DNA of 64,000 bases from Bradyrhizobium sp. SZCCHNS1050 (lineage in GTDB: Bacteria > Pseudomonadota > Alphaproteobacteria > Rhizobiales > Xanthobacteraceae). Position numbers and translations under genes: made by a program. Numbering within the stretch: position 1 is the stretch's first letter; every line of letters begins with the position of its first letter. Below the pieces are notes generated by a model. That model saw only the letters and a list, made by a program, of their open reading frames with translations. It was not told the DNA's origin and did no database searches. The DNA is taken from NCBI RefSeq assembly GCF_032484785.1, contig NZ_JAUETR010000001.1:4281501-4345500 (forward strand), given 5' to 3'. Of this stretch, positions 1 through 8,392 are shown in pieces.

Positions 1-857
<857 letters not shown>

Positions 858-936
858 TCATGGTTCCCCCCTGGGGTGGGAGCCGGGACCCTACGCGGCT
901 GCTTCGATCAGGGGAAATTGAGATTGGTGATCGCAA

Positions 937-956
937 CGATAAGATTATCTGATGAA
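937..956. promoter_or_regulatory. Candidate OxyR-binding repeat, katG-proximal copy
   Basis: CGATAAGATTATCTGATGAA contains the inverted repeat GATAA-GA-TTATC (938-949). It matches 18 of 20 bases of a second copy at 1051-1070. It lies about 100 bp upstream of the katG start. The position between katG and a LysR-type peroxide regulator suggests an operator; binding is inferred. Confidence 0.45.
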
Positions 957-1050
957 TCTGGTCTGACGCCATCCAAACGCATATGGACACGGTGCGTAAC
1001 CGCGGCATCTCAAGATTGTGGTCAGGGAAAATTGACTCCGCGGCGGTGAA

Positions 1051-1070
1051 CGATAAGATTAACTGATGAT
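1051..1070. promoter_or_regulatory. Candidate OxyR-binding repeat, oxyR-proximal copy
   Basis: CGATAAGATTAACTGATGAT differs from the copy at 937-956 at two positions. It covers the first possible oxyR start codon (ATG at 1066), which would allow autoregulation. It is also a reason to suspect that translation really begins at the next in-frame ATG at 1081. Confidence 0.4.
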
Positions 1071-1995
1071 ACATTTGACGATGCGGCAGCTTCGCTATTT
1101 CGATGCGCTGGCGCGTCTCGGCCATTTCGGCCGCGCCGCGGAGGCCTGCGCGATCTCGCAGCCGGCGCTGTCGATGCAGATCAAGGAGATGGAGGACGCG
1201 CTTGGCGGCGTGCTGCTGGAGCGCAATGCGCGCCAGGTGGTGCTGACGCGATTCGGCGAGCAGCTCGCCGAGCGCGTGCGCGAGATCCTGCGCTCGGTCG
1301 ATGAGCTCGGCGACTTCGCCCGCGCCTCGCGCGACAAGCTCACGGGCCGGCTGCGGCTCGGCATGATCCCGACGATCGCGCCCTATCTGCTGCCCAAGGT
1401 GATCGGGAACCTGACGCGCAGACATCCCGAGATCGACATCCACGTCCGCGAGTCCAAGACGCCGAAGCTGATCGAGGAACTGGTCGAGGGCCGCCTCGAT
1501 GCCGCGATCGTCGCGCTGCCGGTGTCGGAGCCGTCGCTGACCGAGGTCGCGCTGTTCGCGGAGAGCTTCCTGCTGGTGCGGCCGCCGGAATATGAAGGCG
1601 CGGCGGTGCCGAGCAGCGAGATGCTGCGCGAGATGCGGCTGCTGTTGCTGGAGGAGGGGCACTGCTTCCGTGACCAGGCGCTGTCGTTCTGCAACATGCA
1701 GGCGCCGCGCGAGATGCTCGATGCCTCCTCGCTGTCGACCCTGGTGCAGATGGTCGGCGCCGGCATGGGCGTGACGTTGATTCCGGAGATGGCGGTCGGC
1801 GTCGAGACGCGGTCGGCGTCGGTGTCGCTCGCGCGTTTCGCCGATCCGCAGCCGCAGCGTACGGTCGGCATGGTCTGGCGCAAGACCAGCCCGCTCGCCA
1901 AGCAACTGATGCAGATTTCCGAGATCGTCGGCAGCGCGGCCGAGGGTCTGCGCAAGCAGGCCGCGGCAGCGCAGGGCCGCAAACGGCGAAGCTGA
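1066..1995 (+). CDS. oxyR: LysR-family peroxide-sensing regulator OxyR
   Basis: Transcription factor that senses hydrogen peroxide through a thiol switch and controls catalase genes. Residues 1-65 form the LysR winged helix-turn-helix (LRYFDALARLGHFGRAAEAC, SQPALSMQIKEME). Residues 95-300 are the LysR substrate domain. The two redox cysteines are visible as HCFRDQALSFC, Cys200 and Cys209 counted from this start, with the spacing of E. coli OxyR Cys199/Cys208. The length of 309 aa is normal. It diverges from katG. Two starts are possible: ATG 1066 (inside the putative operator) and ATG 1081; neither has a good Shine-Dalgarno sequence. Autoregulation and katG control are inferred from the shared spacer. 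Confidence 0.93.
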   Translation: MIHLTMRQLRYFDALARLGHFGRAAEACAISQPALSMQIKEMEDALGGVLLERNARQVVLTRFGEQLAERVREILRSVDELGDFARASRDKLTGRLRLGMIPTIAPYLLPKVIGNLTRRHPEIDIHVRESKTPKLIEELVEGRLDAAIVALPVSEPSLTEVALFAESFLLVRPPEYEGAAVPSSEMLREMRLLLLEEGHCFRDQALSFCNMQAPREMLDASSLSTLVQMVGAGMGVTLIPEMAVGVETRSASVSLARFADPQPQRTVGMVWRKTSPLAKQLMQISEIVGSAAEGLRKQAAAAQGRKRRS

Positions 1996-2060
1996 TCCTT
2001 CGGGACCATCCCGTCCGAGGCGGCCTTGTCCTTCCTTAGGGAAGGGCATCCTCCACGAAA

Positions 2061-2351
2061 TTGACCTTGATCGCATCCGCTGCTGCGCTCGCGTTGCCGA
2101 GCAAGCTCGCCTTGGCTGATGGCAGCGGCACGGGTGGCAGCAGCGCCGGCGCCTCCCGCGACGCGACAACCTCAACGCCGGGCGGACCCGGAAACGCGAC
2201 GGGGACGACCGGAATGGGATCGGGCGCGGCGGGGAACGGATCGGGGCGCACGCCATCGGCGCCGAATGACGCCACCGGCTTGCTCGACAACAACAGCCCG
2301 AGCACCGGCGACGACAATTCCGGCAGCTCAAGCAATCTCGGCCGGCATTGA
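2061..2351 (+). CDS. Small putative exported Gly/Ser-rich protein
   Basis: Possible 96-residue secreted protein of unknown function. From a TTG start at 2061 the reading frame gives a short hydrophobic Ala/Leu-rich leader (IASAAALALPSKLALA) and then a low-complexity Gly/Ser/Thr/Asn/Pro tail without cysteines. A purine-rich stretch (GGGAAGGG) lies upstream but somewhat far from the start. The opposite strand is also open here, so coding is not certain. The leader followed by a hydrophilic disordered tail is the only argument for a real gene. No domain is recognised. Confidence 0.35.
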   Translation: MTLIASAAALALPSKLALADGSGTGGSSAGASRDATTSTPGGPGNATGTTGMGSGAAGNGSGRTPSAPNDATGLLDNNSPSTGDDNSGSSSNLGRH

Positions 2352-2520
2352 AGGGATGTCTCGCCGGCGATCGCGCTTTTGCAATGGAACGGTCGCGCCG
2401 ACAGGTGGTTCGTAGCGACGAGCAGCTCATTTGCTCGTCGCCGCGATCGCGGCGGAGGACTGCGCCGGATGACCTTCGCGGGCAGTCATGCGTGATGACC
2501 TTGGTCGAGGAGTCCTTGCG

Positions 2521-2943
2521 ATGCGAAGCTTGAACTATGTGGGAGCGCTGGCCCTGTCCGGCGCGCTGCTGGCCGGAGCGAGCGCTCCGGCGTTGTCTGC
2601 ACCCGTCACTGCGCTGTCGGCCGCGGCGAAGGCCGACGTTGCGCCGCTCAGCACGGTTCAGGTCCGCTATGGCGGCTGGCATGGCGGCGGCTGGCGTGGT
2701 GGCGGTTGGCGTGGCGGCGGCTGGGGCTGGGGAGCAGGCGCGCTCGCGGCCGGCGCGCTTCTCGGCGCCGGGATCGCGGCGACGGCATCGCCCTATTACT
2801 ACGACGATCCCTATTATTATGGTCCGCCCTACGGCTATGTCGGCGTCGGCTACGGGCCGTATTACGGCCGTCCCTATTATGCCCGTCCGTATTGGCGGCA
2901 TCACTATTATGGCTGGGGTGGTCCGTGGGGCGGCCCCTGGTGA
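2521..2943 (+). CDS. Gly/Tyr-rich small exported protein
   Basis: Predicted periplasmic or surface protein of 140 residues, function unknown. The start at 2521 is chosen because GAGGAG precedes it and the protein then opens with a clean signal peptide (MRSLNYVGALALSGALLAG, then ASAPALSA). The mature part has GGWRGGGW repeats, a hydrophobic Ala/Gly stretch (GALAAGALLGAGIAATA) and a Tyr/Pro/Gly-rich tail (PYYYDDPYYYGPPYGYVG). Proteins of this composition are common in Bradyrhizobium and relatives and are usually annotated as hypothetical. A similar gene lies at 10184. A strong hairpin terminator follows directly. Confidence 0.75.
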   Translation: MRSLNYVGALALSGALLAGASAPALSAPVTALSAAAKADVAPLSTVQVRYGGWHGGGWRGGGWRGGGWGWGAGALAAGALLGAGIAATASPYYYDDPYYYGPPYGYVGVGYGPYYGRPYYARPYWRHHYYGWGGPWGGPW

Positions 2944-2971
2944 GATCGGCTGATTGGTTCCGGATGCCCTG

Positions 2972-3009
2972 TCGTCTGCGCGAGCGATCGCGCAGACGAT
3001 TTCGTGTTT
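2972..3009 (+). terminator. Rho-independent terminator after the Gly/Tyr-rich gene
   Basis: A perfect 12-bp stem, TCGTCTGCGCGA (2972-2983), GCGA loop, TCGCGCAGACGA (2988-2999), is followed by the T-rich run TTTCGTGTTT. It lies 28 bp after the stop codon at 2943. Confidence 0.8.
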
Positions 3010-3057
3010 GCTGCGAGCTGATCGTGATCGCGTGGCAGCCAGAACGCTGAAGGCAAG

Positions 3058-3071
3058 TTGATCTTGCTCAA
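3058..3071. promoter_or_regulatory. FixK/FNR-type box upstream of the hibernation factor
   Basis: TTGATCTTGCTCAA fits the TTGA-N6-TCAA consensus of FNR/FixK regulators. It lies 54 bp upstream of the ATG at 3126, which suits a class II activation site. It is the first of eight such sites in the next 11 kb. Confidence 0.7.
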
Positions 3072-3125
3072 AGCTGCTCCTCGCTCCCGTGGTCCAATAA
3101 GTTCGACACGGGAGAGGAGCCGGAA

Positions 3126-3692
3126 ATGCAAACACCAGTTCAAATCGAATTTGAAGGGATTCGCGTCTCCGCTGAAATCCGGGCTGCCGTTGAGCAACAT
3201 ATCGCGGAACTGGAGAGCCGCTTTGGCCGGATCACTGCGGCGCGCGTCATGGTCAAAGGTCCGGGTGGTCATCACCAAACCGGCGGTCAATATCTGGTGA
3301 GCGTTCGGCTGGCGCTGCCCGACGGTCGGGAAGTCCACGTTGGCCGTACCCCGAAGCTGGATGAACGGTACGTCGACTTGACCTTCGCCGTAGACAACGC
3401 ATTCAAACGCGCGCGTCGACAATTGCAGGACCGGGCGCGACTGATGCGTGGCGATGTCAAGACGCACGAGTCTCAACCGATCGGAACCGTTGCGCGTATC
3501 GATCCAAGCGGCCAGTTCGGCTTTCTGGAAGCCGCCGACGGCCACGAAGTCTATTTCAACTGCAATAGTGTCGTTGATGGTGGATCAAGCATCGTGCCCG
3601 GCGCCCGCGTAAGCTACGTCGAGGAGATCGGAGAAAAAGGACCGCAGGCGAGCACGGTCAGAATGCTCGGGAAACATGGGCTGCGGGCTTAG
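3126..3692 (+). CDS. HPF/RaiA-type ribosome hibernation factor with C-terminal cold-shock-like domain
   Basis: Predicted ribosome-associated factor that would dampen translation under low oxygen or stress. Residues 1-105 resemble the HPF/RaiA (sigma-54 modulation) fold: VQIEFEGIRVSAEIRAAVEQ, then HVGRTPKLDERYVDLTFAVD and a basic helix (AFKRARRQLQDRARL). Residues about 118-182 resemble a cold-shock domain (GTVARIDPSGQFGFLEA, then EVYFNCNSVV). This is not the long-HPF C-terminal dimerisation domain. The ATG at 3126 has a strong GAGAGGAG site. A FixK-type box lies 54 bp upstream, and the PRPP-synthetase-like gene follows after 51 bp, so co-transcription is likely. The domain fusion is read directly from the sequence; ribosome binding is inferred from the family. 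Confidence 0.85.
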   Translation: MQTPVQIEFEGIRVSAEIRAAVEQHIAELESRFGRITAARVMVKGPGGHHQTGGQYLVSVRLALPDGREVHVGRTPKLDERYVDLTFAVDNAFKRARRQLQDRARLMRGDVKTHESQPIGTVARIDPSGQFGFLEAADGHEVYFNCNSVVDGGSSIVPGARVSYVEEIGEKGPQASTVRMLGKHGLRA

Positions 3693-3743
3693 ATCGGCGG
3701 CCGAGACGCGAGCGGCGAGCAGGTTTGACGTTGGAGGTAACCG

Positions 3744-4736
3744 ATGATTGGTGATCGCCTGCGTTTGTTCTGTCTTCATGGCACGGAAGGGCTTGGCGAA
3801 AAAATCGCTCACGCGCTCGGATGCCGTCTCGCCGCTGTCGAAGAACGCAGCTTCGAGGACGGCGAACACAAGGTGCGGCCGCTGGAGGTTGTCGCCGGCT
3901 GCGACGTCTACGTTCTGCATAGCCTCCATGGCGGTCCTGACGAGAGTCCGAACGACAAGCTGTGCCGGCTGCTGTTCCTGGTCGGAGCGTTGAAGGATGC
4001 CGGTGCTGCGCGGGTGACGGCGGTCGCACCGTATCTGTGCTATGCGCGAAAGGATCGTCGCACCAAGGCCAATGACCCCGTCACGATCCGTTATCTTGCG
4101 ACCATGTTCGAGGCGATCGGTGTTGACGCAGTGGTGACCCTCGAAGTTCACAACGAGGCCGCGTTCGAGAACGCGTTTCGTTGCCCATCGGTAGCGCTGA
4201 GCACGGCGCCGCTCTTGATCGGCAGGATCAAGGCGATCGCGGCTGATCGGCCGATTGCCGTGGTTTCGCCGGATCTCGGAGGCGGCAAGCGAGCGGACCT
4301 GCTTCGCGAGGTTCTTGGGAAAGCGCTCGGCCGTCCGATCGGCAAGGCATTCGTGGAGAAGCATCGCAGCTCCGGCGTCGTTTCGGGCGATTTGTTCGCC
4401 GGGGAGGTGGCGAACGCGCTGTGCGTGATCGTGGATGATCTCATCAGCAGCGGTGGAACCCTGGTGCGGGCGGCGAAGGCGGCCCGTGCCCATGGAGCCG
4501 AAGAGGTGATAGCTTGCGTCGCGCACGGCCTGTTCATGCCGGGCGCGGCAACGACGCTCGCCGACCCTGCGATTGGCCGCATCATCGCGACCGACAGCGT
4601 GCCACCGTTCAGGCTTCCGCCGGGCGCGGTTCGCGATAAGCTCGAGATTGTCTCGGCGGCGCCCCTTCTCGGAGAGACCATTCGTCGGCTGCACCACAAC
4701 GAGCCGCTGACGGAGCTGCTTCCGTATCAGGATTGA
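3744..4736 (+). CDS. Ribose-phosphate pyrophosphokinase-like protein (PRPP synthetase family)
   Basis: Member of the PRPP synthetase family, which makes 5-phosphoribosyl-1-diphosphate from ribose-5-phosphate and ATP. It shows the ATP/loop region YLCYARKDRRTKANDPVT and the PRPP-binding loop VIVDDLISSGGTL. The divalent-metal segment reads LEVHN where housekeeping enzymes have DLHA-type sequences, so it is a divergent paralogue. Its 330 residues are close to the normal length of about 315. The ATG at 3744 has GGAGGT upstream. It follows the HPF gene by 51 bp and probably shares its FixK-controlled promoter. The nearby phosphoribosyltransferase (5927) and nicotinate phosphoribosyltransferase (6982) could use or make the same metabolite. 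Catalytic activity is not certain given the altered motif. Confidence 0.85.
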   Translation: MIGDRLRLFCLHGTEGLGEKIAHALGCRLAAVEERSFEDGEHKVRPLEVVAGCDVYVLHSLHGGPDESPNDKLCRLLFLVGALKDAGAARVTAVAPYLCYARKDRRTKANDPVTIRYLATMFEAIGVDAVVTLEVHNEAAFENAFRCPSVALSTAPLLIGRIKAIAADRPIAVVSPDLGGGKRADLLREVLGKALGRPIGKAFVEKHRSSGVVSGDLFAGEVANALCVIVDDLISSGGTLVRAAKAARAHGAEEVIACVAHGLFMPGAATTLADPAIGRIIATDSVPPFRLPPGAVRDKLEIVSAAPLLGETIRRLHHNEPLTELLPYQD

Positions 4737-4746
4737 TCCCCGCAAT

Positions 4747-5826
4747 TCAAATTCTGGCTCTCGCCGTGAGCTGCCGCTCAAGCTGCGCTGCGTCCGCCTT
4801 GGCAAGTTTGAGATAGGTGCGCGCCAGCCGCGGCCATTTTTCCGGCGTCCGTGGATGGGCGTCGGCGAGATGAGCGATGGATAGCCTGGCGCGCAGCATG
4901 GCGCGGCCAATCCGATAGAACAAGAACAGTCCGCTGGCCGGGTCATCATCGAGCTGGACGGCCAGATATCGCCGAAGCCTCTCACCGACCCACGCTCCTC
5001 CCAGTCGAGCGCATTCCAAGTGCAGGAAGGCAATTTCGTCCAGCGCATCCGACGTCCGCAAGCGGGCATTGAACTCCAGGCAGTCGATGATGGGGAAGGG
5101 AGGGCTCAACCAGATATGTTCCGGCCGCAGATCGCCATGGCCGTCGAGGACGAGCCGGTGATGCACCCGCTGCGCCAGTAGCTCGGTCCGCTGCCGCAGG
5201 AAACGGCATTGCAGGTTGGCGATGCGCTCGATGGTGCCGCGGGGCAGGTCGAAGGCCGCCTCGAGCAAACCTCGCCGATCCGCCAGAACTGCCTTTTGCA
5301 GGGTCACCATGTAGCTCTCCGGATTGATCATGATCCGGCGCGCATGCGAATAGAAGCGGCTCAAGCGACCTGCCAAACCATCGATCTGGGCCTGGGAGAC
5401 CTTGCGATCGCGAAGCCCGACTTCGAGCGTCTGGCCTTCGTCGAGCCGGCGCATGACGACGAGCCAATCGACGATGTGCCCGCCTCCTCCGATGGCGTAG
5501 CCACCCGGCGCAGCCGTCAGCGGCACCACGCCGTGATAGACGTCGGGCGCCAGCCTTCGGTTCAGCGAAACCTCCGCGCGGCAGGCCTCTGCGCGGCGCT
5601 CAAGGCTGGAGAAATCGAGATATGGAAAATGAACCGGCTTCTTGAGCTTGTAGACGCGCTCGTCAACCATGAAGACCCAGGACATGTGGGTCTCCCGCGT
5701 GATCACAGCGTCGGGCGCCGGGACATAACTGTCCGGCCGGCTGAGAAACGCCACCTTGCGAGCAAGAGCGGTCGCGCTGCCATTCTCAGCGTCCTCGCCC
5801 CAGGGTTCATTCTGCCATCCGGGCAT
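4747..5826 (-). CDS. Aminoglycoside-phosphotransferase-like protein (COG2187 type)
   Basis: Kinase-fold protein of unknown substrate. It resembles the N-terminal half of COG2187 proteins, which often carry an added P-loop kinase domain that is missing here (359 aa). The catalytic-loop motif HGDLRPEHIWL and a following metal-ligand segment (FPIIDCLEFNARLR) are present, as is an N-terminal lysine-containing element (DERVYKLKKPVHFPY). I chose the ATG at 5826 (MPGWQNEPWG) because the longer frame starts with a TTG lying on a palindromic FixK-type box at 5861-5874. The gene ends 10 bp from the convergent PRPP-synthetase-like gene and diverges from the phosphoribosyltransferase at 5927. Low-oxygen expression is inferred from the shared box. 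Confidence 0.8.
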   Translation of the reverse strand: MPGWQNEPWGEDAENGSATALARKVAFLSRPDSYVPAPDAVITRETHMSWVFMVDERVYKLKKPVHFPYLDFSSLERRAEACRAEVSLNRRLAPDVYHGVVPLTAAPGGYAIGGGGHIVDWLVVMRRLDEGQTLEVGLRDRKVSQAQIDGLAGRLSRFYSHARRIMINPESYMVTLQKAVLADRRGLLEAAFDLPRGTIERIANLQCRFLRQRTELLAQRVHHRLVLDGHGDLRPEHIWLSPPFPIIDCLEFNARLRTSDALDEIAFLHLECARLGGAWVGERLRRYLAVQLDDDPASGLFLFYRIGRAMLRARLSIAHLADAHPRTPEKWPRLARTYLKLAKADAAQLERQLTARARI

Positions 5827-5860
5827 ATGATGCCTATCGCCAATCGAGGCAGCCGGCAGC

Positions 5861-5874
5861 TTGATACGGATCAA
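5861..5874. promoter_or_regulatory. FixK/FNR-type box in a divergent promoter
   Basis: TTGATACGGATCAA is a near-perfect palindrome (TTGAT-N4-ATCAA). It sits 34 bp before the phosphotransferase-like start (5826, minus) and 52 bp before the phosphoribosyltransferase start (5927, plus), so one site could serve both genes. Confidence 0.75.
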
Positions 5875-5926
5875 TAGCAGTGGCTGTCCGGCTCATATCC
5901 TGCCCCTCTTCCGCATGAGGTCTGCC

Positions 5927-6589
5927 ATGCTGTTCCAGAACCGAACCGATGCCGGCCGGCAACTCGCCGAGGCGCTGCTCAAATACAAGGGGCGGCACCC
6001 GGTCGTTCTTGCGCTGCCACGCGGCGGCGTGCCGGTTGCGGCGGAAGTCGCAGCAGCCCTCAATGCGCCACTCGATCTGCTGCTGGTCCGCAAGATCGGG
6101 TTGCCGGGGCAGCCCGAGCTCGCAATGGGCGCCATCGCGGATGGTGAGGGCATGACCACCATACGTAACCAGGACGTGATCGAGCTATCCGGCGTCACCT
6201 CCGAAGAATTTGAGGTCGTCTGCAGGGAGGAACGTGCTGAGATCGAACGGCGCCGCAAGCGCTATCTGGGCGATCGGGCTCGCGCCGAAGTCAAGGGGCA
6301 GGTTGCGATCATCGTCGATGACGGCGTTGCGACAGGCGCAACCACGCTTGCCGCCATCAAGGCTGTTCGGAAGCAGGAACCGAAAGAGCTCGTGCTTGCG
6401 GTCCCGGTCGCGCCGCCGGACGCCATCAGGAAATTGCATGCGGAAGTCGATGCCGTCGTCTGTCTGCATGAGCCTCAGGAGTTTGGCGCGATCGGCTATT
6501 TCTATCGCGACTTTCATCAGGTCAGCGACGACGAGGTGATTGCCACTTTGAGGCAGTTTCCATCAAGCAGATCCATGCACGCCTCCTGA
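5927..6589 (+). CDS. Predicted phosphoribosyltransferase (COG1926 type)
   Basis: Type I phosphoribosyltransferase fold of 220 aa. The PRPP-binding loop reads VAIIVDDGVATGATTLAAIK, the hallmark of the family. The N-terminal part LFQNRTDAGRQLAEALLKY and the segment VVLALPRGGVPVAAEVAAAL match COG1926 proteins, whose substrate is not established. The ATG at 5927 is chosen because GAGG lies 6 bp upstream; a longer frame would start on the FixK box. It is divergent from the phosphotransferase-like gene. Proteins of this family are often found beside universal stress and dormancy genes, as here. The substrate base or sugar cannot be told from the sequence. Confidence 0.88.
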   Translation: MLFQNRTDAGRQLAEALLKYKGRHPVVLALPRGGVPVAAEVAAALNAPLDLLLVRKIGLPGQPELAMGAIADGEGMTTIRNQDVIELSGVTSEEFEVVCREERAEIERRRKRYLGDRARAEVKGQVAIIVDDGVATGATTLAAIKAVRKQEPKELVLAVPVAPPDAIRKLHAEVDAVVCLHEPQEFGAIGYFYRDFHQVSDDEVIATLRQFPSSRSMHAS

Positions 6590-6600
6590 CGAGCCGGCGT

Positions 6601-6819
6601 CTAATGGTCGTGGGGCAGCGGCTCCCAGCGGTCGCCGACCTTCACGTAGGATCGCTTCACCGCTGCCCAGGCTGTACGGTGAGCAATCTCTTCCTGCCGC
6701 TCGTCTTCCGCATGGGAGGCAAAGGCGTGGTTGAATGCTTCCCGATAGATGTCCTGCGCGTGTGATGGGAGGTGAGCGCGAACAGCAGGGGGAAGATCGA
6801 TGTTTGTGCGATAGGGCAT
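6601..6819 (-). CDS. ChaB family protein
   Basis: Short protein of 72 aa of the ChaB family, a small conserved domain first named in the E. coli cha locus; its biochemical role is unclear. The sequence begins MPYRTNIDLPPAVRAHLPSH and contains the family signature AQDIYREAFNHAF and AHRTAWAAVKRSY. It is divergent from the nicotinate phosphoribosyltransferase gene; a FixK-type box lies 90 bp upstream of its ATG. It ends 11 bp from the convergent phosphoribosyltransferase stop. Family assignment is confident, function is not. Confidence 0.88.
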   Translation of the reverse strand: MPYRTNIDLPPAVRAHLPSHAQDIYREAFNHAFASHAEDERQEEIAHRTAWAAVKRSYVKVGDRWEPLPHDH

Positions 6820-6909
6820 GGCTATTGCCTCGGACGCAAACTGCCGCGCCTTGCTCGGGACACCGCGGCGTTTCCAGCAAAAAGGATAGAGGCAACTTGC
6901 TTCCGCCTC

Positions 6910-6923
6910 TTGACCGGCGTCAA
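6910..6923. promoter_or_regulatory. FixK/FNR-type box between chaB and pncB
   Basis: TTGACCGGCGTCAA matches TTGA-N6-TCAA exactly. It lies 58 bp upstream of the nicotinate phosphoribosyltransferase ATG (6982) and 90 bp upstream of the chaB-like ATG on the other strand. Confidence 0.7.
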
Positions 6924-6981
6924 ATGCGGATGCGCAGACATCGAAGGGATGGCTGACGTCATGTGAGCGCCGAGGACATCG

Positions 6982-8325
6982 ATGGACCCGTTACCGAGCG
7001 CGCTGCTAACCGATCTGTATCAGATGACCATGATCGAAGCGTACCTTGAATCGGGCCAGACTGATACAGCCGTATTTGAGTTCTTTGTGCGCAAGCTGCC
7101 GCCTCAGCGCAGCTTCCTGATGGCGGCCGGACTGGAGCAGGCGCTCCATTTCCTGCAAAACATACGGTTCTCGCAAGACGAACTCGGCTGGCTTGAGCGA
7201 ACGGAAAGGTTCAGCAAGTCGTTGATCGACTATCTCGCCAATTTCCGCTTCACCGGCGAGGTTCACGCGATGCCGGAAGGCACCGTGTTCTTTGGCAACG
7301 AACCGATCCTTAGGGTTACGGCTCCTTTGCCGGAGGCGCAGCTTGTCGAGACGCGCCTGATCAACATTATGCATTTTCAGACTCTGATTGCCTCCAAGGC
7401 CGCGCGCTTGGTCTTACTCGCGCCAGACAAGCTCCTGGTCGATTTTGGCTTGCGTCGCTCCCATGGTGCCGAGGCAGGGCTGCTGGCTGCCCGCGCGAGC
7501 TATGTCGCTGGATTCTCCGGCACGGCAACCCTCCTGGCCGAGAAGTCATTCGGCATTCCGACCTATGGCACCATGGCGCATTCGTTTGTTCAATCCTTTG
7601 ATGACGAAGCTGCAGCATTCGAGGCGTTTGCGCGCGCCAGGCCAGAGAATCTCGTCCTGCTGATCGACACTTATGACACCGAGGCGGCCGCGAGGAAGGT
7701 CGTCATGCTGGCGCCCCGATTGAGGGAGCTTGGAATTGCGGTCAGCGCCGTGCGGCTTGACAGCGGGGATCTGTCTGCGCTCGCCAAGAAGGTGCGCTGC
7801 ATTCTGGATTCCGGCGGACTCAAGGACACCGGCATCTTCGTCAGTGGCGGGATCGAGGAGGGTACCCTGATTGCTTTCGCTCGGGATGCGGCGCCGATCG
7901 ACGGTATCGGCATCGGCACGGGCCTCGTCACGTCGTCCGATGCGCCAGCACTCGACTGTGCCTATAAGCTGCAGGAGTATGCGGGCTTGCCCCGTCGCAA
8001 GCGCTCGACGGGAAAGGCCACCTGGCCCGGCCGCAAGCAGGTTTGGCGCCGGTATGACAGGGATGGCCGCATGCTCGCAGACATTCTTTCGACCGAGGAG
8101 GACCAACAAGAGGGGGAAACGCTGATCCAGGCAGTGATGCTCGGCGGACGCCCTATCGCCTCTCAACCTTCACTTCATGACATCCGGGCTCACGCGCGCC
8201 GGCAGCTCGATCAACTGCCTCCGGAGCTGAGAACCTCCAAAGCGGTCGCGCCCTATCCGGTGCAGATTTCGAGCCACCTTGAACAGCTGGCAGCTGTCAC
8301 CGACCGGATAGGCTCGCGTCCTTGA
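6982..8325 (+). CDS. pncB: Nicotinate phosphoribosyltransferase
   Basis: Converts nicotinate and PRPP to nicotinate mononucleotide in NAD salvage; cytoplasmic. The 447-residue protein opens with the family start ALLTDLYQMTMIEAYL. It has the active-site segment FGLRRSHGAEAG with the conserved His, the phosphate-binding stretch LLIDTYDTEAAARK, and the PRTase barrel motif VRLDSGDLSALAKK. GIGTGLVTSSDAPALDCAYKL follows near residue 310. The ATG at 6982 has a GAGGAC site. It is downstream of a consensus FixK box and upstream of polX, with PRPP-related genes nearby, so a role in restoring NAD and DNA integrity during oxygen-limited survival is plausible but inferred. Confidence 0.93.
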   Translation: MDPLPSALLTDLYQMTMIEAYLESGQTDTAVFEFFVRKLPPQRSFLMAAGLEQALHFLQNIRFSQDELGWLERTERFSKSLIDYLANFRFTGEVHAMPEGTVFFGNEPILRVTAPLPEAQLVETRLINIMHFQTLIASKAARLVLLAPDKLLVDFGLRRSHGAEAGLLAARASYVAGFSGTATLLAEKSFGIPTYGTMAHSFVQSFDDEAAAFEAFARARPENLVLLIDTYDTEAAARKVVMLAPRLRELGIAVSAVRLDSGDLSALAKKVRCILDSGGLKDTGIFVSGGIEEGTLIAFARDAAPIDGIGIGTGLVTSSDAPALDCAYKLQEYAGLPRRKRSTGKATWPGRKQVWRRYDRDGRMLADILSTEEDQQEGETLIQAVMLGGRPIASQPSLHDIRAHARRQLDQLPPELRTSKAVAPYPVQISSHLEQLAAVTDRIGSRP

Positions 8326-8328
8326 ATT

Positions 8329-8342
8329 CTGATCTGCATCAA
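8329..8342. promoter_or_regulatory. Near-consensus FixK/FNR-type box upstream of polX
   Basis: CTGATCTGCATCAA has one mismatch to TTGA-N6-TCAA in the left half-site. It lies 50 bp upstream of the polX start codon at 8393. Confidence 0.45.
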
Positions 8343-8392
8343 GGGAAGTGGCTCGATCCCTCTCTAGCCTGTCAAGCGACGGAGGTGCATCG

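Noticed and set aside
3585..5069. 494-codon minus-strand open frame
   Set aside because: It is antisense to the PRPP-synthetase-like gene and out of frame with the phosphotransferase-like gene; composition is not protein-like.
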